A stretch of 64,000 nucleotides of DNA from Drechmeria coniospora (lineage: Eukaryota; Ascomycota; Sordariomycetes; Hypocreales; Ophiocordycipitaceae). Position numbers and translations under genes: made by a program. This document shows positions 33,725 to 45,400 of the stretch, piece after piece. Position 1 is the first letter of the stretch, and each line of letters starts with the position of its first letter. The notes beneath the pieces were generated by a model. It had not been told where the DNA came from and made no database searches. It saw nothing but the letters and a program-made list of their open reading frames with translations. Location: NCBI RefSeq assembly GCF_001625195.1, contig NC_054389.1, positions 5,328,520 through 5,392,519 of the forward strand, in the 5' to 3' direction.

Positions 33725-35291
33725 CTAGTCGACCAAAATCTTGGCCTCCAGTTGGCCGTAGCTGGCGAAGAACTCGTCAAAGAGCTTCACGGCATGATCG
33801 ACATCGGCCGTGCCGCCCGTTTCGCGGATGCTGTGCATGCTCAGCTGCGGGTTTCCCAGGTCGAGCGTACGCATTCCCAGCTTGGCGGCGAGCCCGGGCC
33901 CGATGGTGCTGCCGCAGGGCGAGTCGTTGCGGACGACGAAGAGCTGGAGCGGCACCCCGGCGGCGCGGGCGCACTCCTGGACCAGGACGATGCCCGGCGA
34001 GTTGGTCGCGTAGCGCTGGTTCGCGTTGACCTTGATGACGGTGCCCTTGTTCATCGCCGGCTGATGCGAGGGCTCGTACTTGCCGGCGTAGTTGGGGTGC
34101 ACGGCGTGCGCCATGTCGGCCGAGACAAGGAACGAGCGCGAAAGCGACTGCTCGTACGCCGTCGACTCCTCGCCCTCATGGCCGACGGCCTCGTAGCCAC
34201 CTTCGCTCGACTCGTCCCGGTGTCCGGGCAGGACCGACAGCCGGCGAAGGACCGACGGCAGCAGGTTCGACATGGCGCCCTGGGCCGACGTGGAGCCAAT
34301 CTCCTCGTGGTCGAAGCAGACCGTCATTCGAATCGTCTCGTCGTCGTCAAGCGAGGCGCTGTCGCTGACGGAAGAGATGAGACCCATGACGGAGCAGTAC
34401 GTCATGCCGAGGTTATCGAGACGGGGGGAAAAGATGAGCTCGTCGTGGATGCCGCCGATGCAGGCCTGCTGGGTGTCGTAGAGCACGAGCTCGAAGTCGA
34501 CAATAGCGCCGACCTCGACCTTGAGCTCGCCGGAGAGAACATCGAGCAGGGCGGGGTGGTGGCGCTCCGTCATGCGCTCGAGGGGGCGAAAGTCCTCGAC
34601 CGAGCCGGCGTCTGCCTCCTCCTCCTCCTCCGTCTTGGTGCCCTTGTTCAGCTCCGCGGCCGCGAGGCCGGCGATGGGGAACAGCTCCGTCTCCTTGTTG
34701 GGGTCGAAGCTGTTCTGCCGGTGCAGGTGGATGGCGAGCGTGGGGATCCGCAGCAGCGGCTTGTCGACCTTGACGAGCTTCTGGACAAAGTCGTCACCGT
34801 CGCGTACGAGAACGCGGCCGGCGATGCTCAGATCACGGTCGAACCAGGAGTGCCAGATGCCGCCGCCGTACGTCTCGACGCCGACCTGGAGGTAACCGAC
34901 ATTGGACTTTTTGGACACCGGTTTGACGCGCAGGCATGGCGAGTCCGTGTGGGCACCGACGATGGCGACGGGGTTTCCGGGGCGCCACTTGCGGCCGATG
35001 GCAAAGGCAACGATGGATGAGCCGTTGCGGGTGAGGTAGTATTTCCCCCCTGCTTGGAGCTTCGACGCCCACGAGTCGCGCTCCTTGATGAGGGTGAAGC
35101 CGGCCTTTTCGAAGCGCTCGGCGGCAGACCTCGTGGCGTGGTAGGCTGCAGCTGCATGTCAGCCGCCATCGTGGTGATGAAAGGCGTCGACCCTATCCGC
35201 CAACGGCACGGGCACGGGTGACGTGTGACGTACGGGTGGGAGAGGCATTGACAAAGCTGACAAAGTCGACGGCCGCTCTCGGGGGTGCCAT
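33725..35291 (-). CDS. APE4: Aspartyl aminopeptidase, M18 family
   Basis: Two exons, complement(33725..35145, 35234..35291), 492 aa. Family knowledge: M18 enzymes are di-zinc peptidases removing N-terminal Asp/Glu, cytosolic or vacuolar in fungi (Ape4; DNPEP in animals). Metal and catalytic residues can be placed by motif: H85 in AHTDSP, D263 in SPRLDN, E300/E301 in DHEEIG, D363 in SADMAH and H457 in LSMHSIRE. The glycine-rich GGIWHSWFDRDL is intact. The 88-nt intron (GTACGT to CTGCAG) joins NASPT to PYHATRSAAERF. Two acidic Glu runs in the middle (TEEEEEADAG) lengthen a loop. The start MAPPRAAVDF gives the usual length. An in-frame ATG 33 codons upstream (35390) would add an Arg/Ser-rich leader. 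All key residues are present, so it should be active. Confidence 0.93.
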
Positions 35292-36701
35292 GATGGGCGA
35301 CGAGGTGGAGAGGTACGACGAGAGCTTGACGGGTTGAACGACAGCTCCGGAGCACGCAATCGAAATCCGCGGTGACGTGCGCGCGAGCATGAAAGGGGCA
35401 CTGAGAGGGGAAGAAGGACCGAGGGGAGGGAAGAGGGGAGAGAAGAGGAGAAAGGGGCCAGGATGGAGAGGGCTGGGTTACGTCGTTGTCAGTGTGGGGA
35501 TGAAGTTGTGGTTGAGGTTCACGCCAGTACTTGTGATGTAGTCGTGATGGTACATGTACCTCTGCTGTGTACAGTAAGTACTTGCCTCAATCTGCATATG
35601 CCCACGTATCTACTTGAGAGCAAGGTACCGCTGGGTATTCGCATACTGGGTGTACATGTACATGTATAGTAAGCGTATAAGTACTTGCGGCATTACGGTG
35701 TACTGTACGGAGTACGGAGTATTAGTCGTAATTACTTACAGTACTTGCACAGTGTCGCGAAGTATTACGTGCACTTTAGAATAAGTATACTTACCTGGTT
35801 GTACGGAGTACTTCGTAATTACTTCGTACTCCGTACTTGTACAAGTACTCCGCGTATCCTTACAAGTACCACTACTTTGTACAGGTAGTACTTGGTACGG
35901 GGTACTCCGTATTTCGTGTTCGGTTACGGCGTGGGGGCGGGGGCGGCAGGACCAGTGTGGCAGGTGCTGAAGCGGCCTACTATCTGCCCCGTGGGCCATC
36001 GCAGCGGCCCCTCGGTTCCACGGTGGGGGCAGCTCGCAGCAATGTAGGCACCTGCAACTTTACTCCTTACAGAGGGCATCCGCAAATTTACTGCTTACTA
36101 CAGCGGCACCCATCCAGGCACTTGACCAAGGGGTGGTAACCGAGGGCATCTCCAAACCCATGGAACACTCACTCACGCGCTTCGGTGCATTCGCTTGAAA
36201 TGGGGGGAAATTCATTCCAGAAAAGCACAAATACAACTCGTTTCAACCACTATCTAGACTATCATCTAGAAGCCGAATGCTGGCTGGACGCCGTTGGCAA
36301 TGGAAACCCAAAATCAAACGCATCATTAATCCCCGGTACATTATTCACGGCCCACCAACAAACACCACCTCCGTCTCGTCTGCGTTGTCCACACAAAGGC
36401 ATGCATGCACAGAACTGAACTGTTCGCCATGCCCGAACCGTTCACCCTTTTCACCACCCTCCCCCAGACGTATCCTTGGTCTCACTCATCCATTCTCTGC
36501 TCTTCCTCCTCCATCCGTGCTGTCCATCAATTTTGTGTCGTCAGTCAAACTTGGGTATATATCCTGGCGGCGCTCAAGTCAAATGGGCGTTGACAGGGAA
36601 AAAGCATGCAAAGGAAAAAAACTGTAGAGCGCCAAAACGTATTCGCACAACCGCCATCGTCCACTGCGCACTACTTCGGCAGGCTCGGACAGGTCACCTC
36701 C
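35292..36701. other. Spacer upstream of the aminopeptidase gene, GTAC-rich
   Basis: Directly upstream of the aminopeptidase is a purine-rich run (gaggggaagaagg, 35405-35455), the complement of a C/T promoter tract. From 35530 to 35915 GTAC words are dense, including tacggagtacggagta at about 35704. From 35930 to 36701 is ordinary sequence up to the 3' end of MED15. Confidence 0.6.
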
Positions 36702-39457
36702 TCAATTGTCCCAGCCCAGCGAGAGCCCCGAGGGCGGTTCCATGAGCACGAGCGGATCGAGCGTCTCCTCCCCGCCGGACGCCTTCGCGGCCGCGTTCTC
36801 GTCCAGCTTCGTCGTGTCGAGACCGATCAAGACGTCCGAGTCGAAGGACTCGTAGTTGTACCAGTAGAGATCGATGTCGAGTGCCGCACCCTCGGAGATG
36901 TCGCTGTTGGGTTCACTCGAGCCACCGTCCTTGCTCGACTCGGGCGTGTCCTTGGGCGTGAGGGACCGGTACATGTTGGCCTCGCTGACAATGTTCGGGA
37001 GGCCAATGCCCTTCTCCCAGCCCAGGTGGGCGATGAAGACCTGAGGATCGATGGTGCAGCCCGCCCAGGGGTTCGCTTGAGCCGACGACGCCGCCGAGTC
37101 GCTTGCCTTTTCGTCGCCGCGCTGCTTGGATCCGGGCGTTTCCGTCTTCGATGCGGCCGCGCTTCCGGACCTCTTCATGGCCGGCGTCGGGCCCTGCTTC
37201 GACGTCGCCCTGCTCATCGCCGTCGACGCCTCGGCCGGCTTCGGCGTCGCCTTAGGGCTGCCGTCGAGCTCCAGGCCCAAGGCAAGCGCCAAGTTTTCCT
37301 TGACAAACTTCAGGGGGTCCTCCTGCGGCTTGACGTGCTCCTCCTGGATGTGCTGCTTCAGCGCCTGGTCGTTGGGGAAGACGAGCGTCGACGTGGCGCA
37401 TTCGGCATCCTTGCAGGTGAACACCGGCTTCGGAGGCTCCGCCCGCTGCGCTTCGGGAGACGCGTTCTTGACCATGGTGGGCGAGGGCGTCGCGCCCGGC
37501 GGCGTTTGGCCGGGCTGCTGTCCCGCAAGCTTCTGCTTCTTCCGCGCCGGCGGCAGCTGAAGGTTCATGTCCTTTGGCTTGCCGATGTAACTTGGGTTTC
37601 CGTGAGGCGACGTCGCGCCAAAGGCAAACGGCGGCTGCGACGCCGCCGCCGCCGCCGCCGCCGTCGGCGCCTGGCCTGCCTTGGCCGTCGTCCTTTGCTG
37701 GTTCATCTTGTTGATCGCCTGCGAGTTCTTCTCCAGGTTGGCTGCGTTCAGGGGAACCGGCTTCCCCTGCTGGCCAGCCTGCGGCGGGCGCTGCTGGCCA
37801 CCGCCGCCCTGGGGCTGCGTCGTCGCCTGAGGAGGCTGCTGCGCCTGGCCGGCGGGTTTCAGCATCCCGTTCTTCAGCATGCTCGCCGCGAGGTCCTTGG
37901 CCATGCTTTCGAGCACGGCGCGGGCTTGGTCAATCTCCGACGATCGAATGCTGAACTTGTCCTTTAGGGCTTTCATCGTCTCGCTATCGGAAAACTGCTT
38001 CATGATCCGCAATCGCTGCATTCAAGGTTAGCCAAGGATGGGGTTCAAAACAGCTGCCGCCGTGTCGGATACCACCTACAGTTCGGAAAAACATCCTGGC
38101 CCGCACATCATCCCCGGTTAGGGAGTACCACTTAGTGAGCCCGCGGCTGACCTTGTGCATGTCGAGGGCGATTCGTCTGAGCTTGGCGGCCGTCTCGTTG
38201 TGCTCCTGCTGCGACATCGGGATGTCCGGCATGTCTTGACCTTGATGGCTCTTCGATTCCTCCGTGCTGAACTGCTTCAGGCGAGCGAGAGCCTCTCCGC
38301 CGGCCAATTGCTGCATGAGGCTGGCAGCCTGCTGGCCCTGGCCGGCCAATTGCATCTTGGAATACTGCTCGTACTTGGCCCGTCGCTCCGGGTTCAGCTG
38401 GGCGACCTGCTGAGGGTTGAGGGACGCGAATCCCTTGGAGCCTTGCTGCTGACCAGGTTGCGGCGCCGGTCCCGCACCGGGCGCGTTCGCGGCCGCGGGA
38501 GACTCTTGCCCAGCATCGTCGCTGTTTTGTCGCTTGAGACTGCCCTTTGCCGGCTGCGGTCGGTTGTTGCGTGCCTGCTCAGCAGCCTGGCCTTGCGGCT
38601 GCTTCTGACCACCAGCCAACGTCATGGAGGCGTTCGGCGCCGCCTTGGCTTGTTGTTGCGGCGTGCGGTTCTGCTGCTGTGGCAACGGCGTCGGCTGCAT
38701 CTGCATGGAGCCTTGCGGAATGCCGGACGCCTGGCTCTGTGCCTGCGCTTGCGCCTGTGCCTGTGCCTGAGCCTGTGCCTGTGCCTGCGCTTGCGCCTGA
38801 GCCTGAGCCTGTGCCTGTGCCTGGGCCTGTGCCTGTGCCTGGGCCTGAGCCTGGGCCTGAGCCTGGGCCTGAGCCTGTGCTTGTGCCTGCGCTTGCGCCT
38901 GGGCCTGGGCCTGGGCCTGGGCCTGGGCCTGGGCCTGCTGCTGCTGCTGCTGCGCCCTCATCTGCTGCTGCTGCGTTTGTTGCATCCACTGGTTCCGCTT
39001 CATCTGCAAAACCATGGCTCGGAGCTGCTCGTCAGGCACGTTTGCCAACGCCGGCTTCTGGCTGCGGATCTGCATGAGTTCCTGGGGCGTGACCTGGAGC
39101 AGATTGGGGGGCGGATTGCCGACTGGCCGTTGCATTCCCATCTGCTGCTGATTCGGTATCTGGCCAGGCATTCCCGCCGCCGCCGGGTTCATGGCCACGT
39201 TTTGGCCGGCCGTCTGCGGCTGGGCCCCGGCTCGCCTCTGCATCATGATCTGGAATTGCTTCTGCTGAAGGGCGCCGAGCTGGCTCCGGACGGTCTGAGG
39301 GAGACTGTTATTCTGACTCAGCCATAACTTCAGGTCCCTCCACTTCTTGACGTCGACCGGCAGCTGGCCAATTTGGTTGTGCACTTGAGGCGGCAGATCC
39401 ATCTGGTCCATCATTGCCTGGGCGCCCTGGGCGGGAATTCGTGGCATCTGCATCTGT

Positions 39458-39492
<35 letters not shown>

Positions 39493-41484
39493 CGACAGAC
39501 CTCCGTTGGCGGCCGGGCCGCTTGGCTGCTGCGCCTGCATGCCCAGGGGGCCCTGGGCGCCGGCCATGTTCATGTTCATCGGGCCGCCGAACTGGTTCTG
39601 CGGCCGGTTCTGCTGGTTCATCTGACTCATGGCCATCTGCTCCTGCCGCTGGGCTTGCCATCGACGCATGACCTCGCCGAGTTTCTCCGGAGGCAGGCCG
39701 TGAAGCGACTGCTGCTGCTCTGGCGTCATGCTGGCCAGCATCGCCTGAAAGGCTTGGTTGTTGGGCCGTTGGATGCCTTGGTTGAAGCGTTGATCCCCAA
39801 ACTGTATGCTGTTCTGGCCCATGCCCTGAGCACCCATGCCGTTTATCGCGCTCGGGGGGCGGGATACGGGCGTGTTCAGGGTGTTCATCGCCGGGCTCTG
39901 CGAGGGAGGGACGCCGGCGGTCATTCCGTTGGCGCCCTGCATCTGCGTCATCTGGAGCTGGGCCTGGGACTGCTGGGCCTGGTTCATCTTCATCTGCTGG
40001 AGGTTGACGCCCTGCTGCATCTGCTGCGGAGTTTGCTGCATCTGCTGACGCGGGGTTTGATTCTGACCCTGCTGACCGGGGATGTTCTGGTTTCCGGGCT
40101 GGGGAGTGCCGTTTCGAGCGCCGGCATTGCTGGCCGGCACGACCATCTGGCCAGCCTGCTGGGCCATGAGGCCAGTCATCTGCTGATCCTTGATGCTGTC
40201 CATGTTGGGAGCAAACTGCGAGAAGTCGTTTGGCTGCCCGGCGCCCGCGCCCATCATGCCTTGGCGTTGTTGCAAAGACTGTTGGCTATGCTGCTGCTGC
40301 ATCATGGCGGCCTGGGTGGCGTTCTGACCCTGCGGCCCTCCTTGCTGCTGCTGCTGCTGCTGTTGCTGCTGCTGCAGGCGATTCATGTTGTTCTTGAGCG
40401 CGTGGAACGCCTGGGTCTGAAAGAACCAGAGTAGGGGGTCTTTCCCCTGGGCCTGAAACTCGGCAAGCTGCTGCGGCGGCAACTTCTGCTGCAGATTCAC
40501 GCGCAGCTGCGCCTTCTGTTGTTCGTTGGTCTGGACCATCATCTTGGAGGCCAACTCCATGACCTTGGCCTTGTCCGCCTGGGCAAGCCTGGCCATCTCT
40601 GCGGCGATCTGCTGCGGTCGGATCTGAGGCACGGCCATCGGCTGCTGGTTCTGACCCAGGGCTCCGCGGCCGGCCTGCATTCCCATGCCCATGCCCATGC
40701 CCCCCATGGCCCCCATGCCCATGGCACCCATGGCACCCATGCCCATGGGCTGCGGTTGCTGCTGAAGGCCGTGCTGCGGGATCTGGGAGGCTGGCATCTG
40801 GTGCTGCAGGTGCTGGAACCCCTGCTGAGCGGCCGGGGCCATGCCCCGACCCATCTGGGCTTGCATGTTCATCATGGCCTGGGCCTGGGCGGCCTGGGCG
40901 GCTTGGGCCTGGACGTTTAAGCTGTTCTGGAGGTGCGGCTCGTTGGCCTGTCGCTTCTTGAAGAACTCCATCGTTTTGTTGGTCATGGATTGCTCGTAGG
41001 CTTCCTAAGATGAAGGTTAGAGAGAGGAAGGCGACAGGACGGAAGGATGGAGGAGGCATCTAGGCAGACGCCGCAGGGCCAGGTGGAGCCGAGGGGTGGT
41101 GGGTGGGACATACTTTGCTAGGGGACTTGTGGTACACCTCGCGCTCAAAGTTGCAGGCAAAGTCGGCGCCGCGCATCTGATCGATTCCGTTGTGGGCCAA
41201 GGCAAGGTTCGTGATGCTGTTCTGGTTAGCAAGCCTTGTCCTCTCCCGTGCTCGGACGGCGTGGGCGACGAGGGCAGGTGGGCGACGTACAGGTCCATGG
41301 TTTTCCCCAGACGATCGTTGATGCTGACGCCGGCGTGCCAGCCGATGCCGTTGGCTGGTTGCGCGGTCTGAATAAGGTTGTTGTAGACATAATGCTGCAT
41401 CTGCTGGGCAGAAGCCTTGCGCGCCTGTTGCGGCACGCCCATCTGGCCGATGGGCGTCATGTGCGGCGGCAAGTTGGCGGCCAT
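36702..41484 (-). CDS. MED15: Mediator subunit 15, Gln-rich with N-terminal KIX-like domain
   Basis: Four exons, complement(36702..38015, 38080..41004, 41114..41216, 41291..41484), 1511 aa. Family knowledge: Med15/Gal11 is a Mediator tail subunit whose KIX domain binds activators. The KIX-like part (about residues 47-125) reads [20 protein letters not shown], then an [20 protein letters not shown] stretch and [14 protein letters not shown]. It is assembled across three exons with exact phases (introns GTACGT/AACAG, GTATGT/CTTAG and GTAGGT/TGCAG). The middle 800 residues are Gln/Met/Asn/Pro-rich with several poly-Gln runs and one long alternating Gln-Ala tract. A conserved C-terminal region follows ([20 protein letters not shown] and a Mediator-tail-like acidic end). 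It lies in tandem with the aminopeptidase gene, 1.4 kb apart. Gene identity is by layout and motifs, not by search. Confidence 0.8.
38735..38955 (-). repeat. Hexanucleotide repeat encoding the Gln-Ala tract of MED15
   Basis: On the minus strand the repeat is CAGGCN/CAGGCA-type hexamers encoding more than 30 Gln-Ala pairs, bounded by poly-Gln. The third codon position varies (caggcc, caggca, caagcg), so the tract is old or selected at the protein level rather than a fresh expansion. Confidence 0.9.
40342..40378 (-). repeat. CAG/CAA poly-Gln tract in MED15
   Basis: Trinucleotide run of 11-12 Gln codons, almost all CAG on the coding strand. A similar run lies at 39452-39491. Confidence 0.85.
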
Positions 41485-41644
41485 GGCCGCGTGAGACGGG
41501 CGGACAGGACGCTACCCTCGCTCGGTGAGGTGTCCCGGCCAGACGTCGAAGATGAGGCGGCGGCCGACGGGGAACGGCGTGCACGGTGGGAGGAGGGCGG
41601 AGGGAGTGGACGGGTCGAGCCAGGCGCGGACGGCCGGACGAGTC

Positions 41645-41666
41645 GGGGGGGGGGGGGGGGGGGGGG
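41645..41666 (+). repeat. Run of 22 G upstream of MED15
   Basis: Uninterrupted G homopolymer about 160 nt upstream of the MED15 ATG. On the gene's strand it is C22, probably in the 5' UTR or core promoter. Confidence 0.9.
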
Positions 41667-42399
41667 AGACGGGGCGGCGTGCTTATTCTCGACGGCAAGC
41701 AAGACAATGGCGGGCAGCGGTCGTCGGCGCGTGTCCGGCGTGTGTAAAAATGTGCAGACGGCTCAGCTGCGCGGGGTGGCGGTGTCCATGGATGCTTGCG
41801 GCCAGTGTAGATGGGATGAAAGGCTGAACGAAGGCGAGGAGGTACCGAGCACGCGAGGGACGTCCAGGCGGAAAGGATGCAAAGGAATCGGCGGACGGCG
41901 CAGGGTGCAGAGTTGGCCCCGTTGGCAGGTCGGGCGGGAGCGAGGAGTCGTGGGTGGGATGGATCGCTGCTTGCAAGACGCGGAACGACCTGCGGTGCGG
42001 TGCGGTGCGGTGCGGGTGAGAAATGCAGGTGAAACAACGTGTGCGATGGTTTTCGGTCGTCCAAGGCGCCGACGGCAGAGGTTCGAGGAGGACGACGCGA
42101 TCGATATCCCGACAGCGGCAGCCTCCGGCACGGAGGATCAATCGAGGGCGGGAGAGGTTGCGGAGGTAGAGGTGCCAGCGGCCATGGGCCGACGTCGAGG
42201 GAGAATTGCCGCAGTCGTTACCGTCAGGTCACGGCACGGCTCGGGCTCGAGACGGGTCGAGTTGTGGGACGGCGGAAAGGGGAGGTCGGCGAGAGAACGC
42301 GGAGGGAAAAGAGGCATGCCCAAGGTGCTGGTCAAGCCGCAAGAGGCGAGTCCGGGCGGCAGGGTGGTTCGACGAAGGAGGAGAGGGAGGAGGAGGAGG

Positions 42400-42482
42400 C
42401 GGCGGCGGTGGTGTTGGTGGTGGTGGTGGGTGGTTGTAGTGGTGGTGGTGGTGGTGGTGGTGGTGGTGGGTGGTGGTGGAGG
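42400..42482 (+). repeat. (TGG)n repeat upstream of MED15
   Basis: Largely tgg/ggt trinucleotides over about 80 nt with a few interruptions (gttgg, gttgtag). In the minus frame it would read Thr/His runs, but no gene model uses it. Confidence 0.85.
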
Positions 42483-45400
42483 GAAGACGATGGCCGAGGG
42501 TGCGGGCTCGCCAAAATGAGGAAACGTGGGAGAGCGGGCGGGTGGGCGTCGAGCGAGGAGTGGGCGAGGGACTGAGAAGGCGAGGTGAGGGACCTGGCGG
42601 CGCATGGATCCGTGGTGGATAGTGGACACTTTACCGTAGCGCAGCGGGACGGGGCCTGACTGGACTGCCACAGGGCCCGACCCAGCTGCTAGCAGCGAAC
42701 GAAGTACCCGGTTAAGCTTACATTCGAGCAGGAGTACTCGGTACAAGGTTGGCGGGCGACGAGAGGCAGGGCACGCTCGTCAGGCGCTTTTCGGTACGTC
42801 TCGTGCTCGTTTTCGTCGCGGCGAAGGCATGAGCAGGCACATCGGTCGGTGATTCGCCCACGAGAGGAGGTTCGACACGACGCTCGGTACGTCGGGTGTT
42901 GCCCGTCGGACGTCGGTACCTAAGGTAAGCAGTAGGTGTACGGATACTTGGAGGGGACATGGTGTGGCGAGGCGTGCGCTGTACTCTGTACCCAGTACAT
43001 GCATGTTGGTCGCACTTGTATGCACGAGCAACCGCACTCGTATTGGTAGGTTTAGTGCGCACCGCGAGGCGGCTCTAGGGAGTGCGGGGCGTGAAGCAGG
43101 AGGGGTGCGTGCCGGAGTACGGAGTACTGGGGAGCACTGTTGGTAGGTGCACAGTAAGTAGGTACTCGTGCTCGGCAGCGTAGTATTACCATTAACCCAG
43201 TCTCAACCTCTCGACCCGCGGAGGGACGAGTCCGAATGGTCGCGCCCCGTGACGAGTGGCCGTCACCGACGACGACAACGAGCGCCATGGTGAGGATGAA
43301 TGGTGTCTGCCATGGTCAGGCGGCTACAAAGGCACTCATCCTGCCCATCGGGGCGGGCAGCGGAAGGGGAGACTGGAGGAACAACAACATCCAAGCCTAG
43401 ATGAAGGTGGCGGACGCATTATCGACATTCATGGCAGATGGGATAAGGTGCTGGCGCTGTATTCGTACTGTACTGCACGTACTGCACTAAGTAGGTACCT
43501 AGGTAAGTAGGTGTGCAGAGTACGTACCGGGCACGACTAGCCCAGGATCAGTGCACACCGAGAATGGGTACTGTGCACGTGTACATGGGCCGTGGCGTTA
43601 AAGCACCGCTCCGTACGGCGCGGAGGAGGTAGATACAGTGGAAATGCAGATGGCGCGCACGGTAATTGCCTGGGTAGTTTCCGATCGTACGGTCTCGTAC
43701 CCGTAGGTATTCCTCCGTACTGGTGGTGGCTGCGAGTACTTGCAAGGGTACATGTAACTGTCAGCAAGTCCATGAGTACGGCGGGTTCCTTGGTACCTAG
43801 TACGTAGCGTAGTACCTAGAGGTACCCAGGGGGGACGGGAGTTGAGTTGGTGTGGGGCAGCACAACAGCAGCAGTGTACTGTACGGAGTACAGCACAGTA
43901 GGTACTTGCTTACTGTACAGTACATGTTCGTACAATGCAAGCACAACCACTCCGGACTGCACAAGTAATAATACTGGTAGGTGGACGAGTACTTGCTTGC
44001 ACATGTACCTACATGTACTTGCCTACTGCAAATGTGCAGTGCTAGCACTGTCGCACGGAGTATACAGCAGCGCTGTCCCTGACATGCAAAAGCACACGTC
44101 AGTGCATGTGCGAGCAGGCCTTGGGTACATTAGGCGTACGACGGGGACGACACTGTACAGCTGCAGAAGACGTCTGTCCGACGACCACTTGTACATGTAC
44201 AACAAAGTAAGTATCAGGAGTGTGTGCAAGTACTGTAAAGTACTAACCTGCATGTACTCCATACAAGCACGCACTATCTGGTACTAGCGCCGTCGGCAAA
44301 GTATAACAGCCGACTGCGCGTGGCCAGGACAGGTCCAGCATCAGCGGCCTGCCACCGACTCAAGTCCCAGTCCCAACTGACGAAAGACAGGGACGGAGTA
44401 CAGTACGTGGAGGCGGCTGAGCGCTCGCACCGCACTTGCACAGGGGACAAGTACAGCTGTATAGAGTACACCTGGGGAACAAGCCCGACATGGCTACATG
44501 TACAATTACAAGGACCGTGTACGCACTGTGGAGTGTGAATTTCTGGCATGAGCAGGTGCCCTCGCACTCTACCAGTATGCTCGGAGTCGTCTTCCTTGGC
44601 CTGACGGTGGCGGCCAGGGCAAAGACGATGCTAGTGGAACGAACCCTGGCAAGGCAAACACGGGTCGAGTGCCGGGGGGGGAGGGGGAGGAGGGGGGGGC
44701 TAATCAGACAAATCGGTTGGAGGCCGATATGACTCGTGAAGGAGATGATTCGAATGGCAGACGGAGCACAACGGCATCCTACGGCACTCTCACGATTCCG
44801 TCGCTATTCCGTAGGAAATTCCACGAGCTTTTCGTTTCTTCTTCCTCGTCGTGTTCCTGGGTATTGGTGGCGCTCGTCGTCAAAGGTCGTCGCCCCTTGG
44901 TGGACCGACCTCACTTTGGGGGCTGGTTAGCCGGGTTCCTGTTTGGGAAATTGGCCCAGCCGGCGGCGCCACGGACGAGGGAGAGTGCTAGTTGACTTTG
45001 GGAGTAGGTACTTGAGGTAGGTACTTGTTCATGTAAGTAGTACTCTTGCTTGTATTTTTCCTGCGCATGCATTTTGCCGTGCGCTTCGTTGCTGTTAAGT
45101 ACTTGCACTTTCACTTGCGCTTGCTCTTGCACTGTCAGGCACTCCGTACACGCACACCTATTACACCTATTACAGCAGCCGGCACTTTTTCCTGTCAAGG
45201 ATAGGTTGAGCAGGGGCAATGGGGACGAGCATGCGAGTACTCAAGTACAACTACGTACATTAAATTGGGCGCCACGGCACAGGTAATTCCTTGGGTGAGC
45301 ACAGGCACTGTACAGGTACGGCAGGCGTGAGGTGCAGTGAAAGTACCTGTACTCCGTAGGTGTGCATGTACTTTGGCGCCAAAAGTTACATGTACAGTAC

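Noticed and set aside
33671..35020. 449-aa plus-strand frame opposite the M18 peptidase
   Set aside because: Antisense shadow; the minus strand carries all zinc-ligand motifs.
38155..40434. Leu-rich plus-strand frames opposite MED15
   Set aside because: They are the complement of CAG-type Gln codons (CTG read as Leu), not real proteins.
41236..42519. 427-aa plus-strand frame over the MED15 leader
   Set aside because: Overlaps MED15 exon 1-2, then passes through the G run and TGG repeat; composition-driven.
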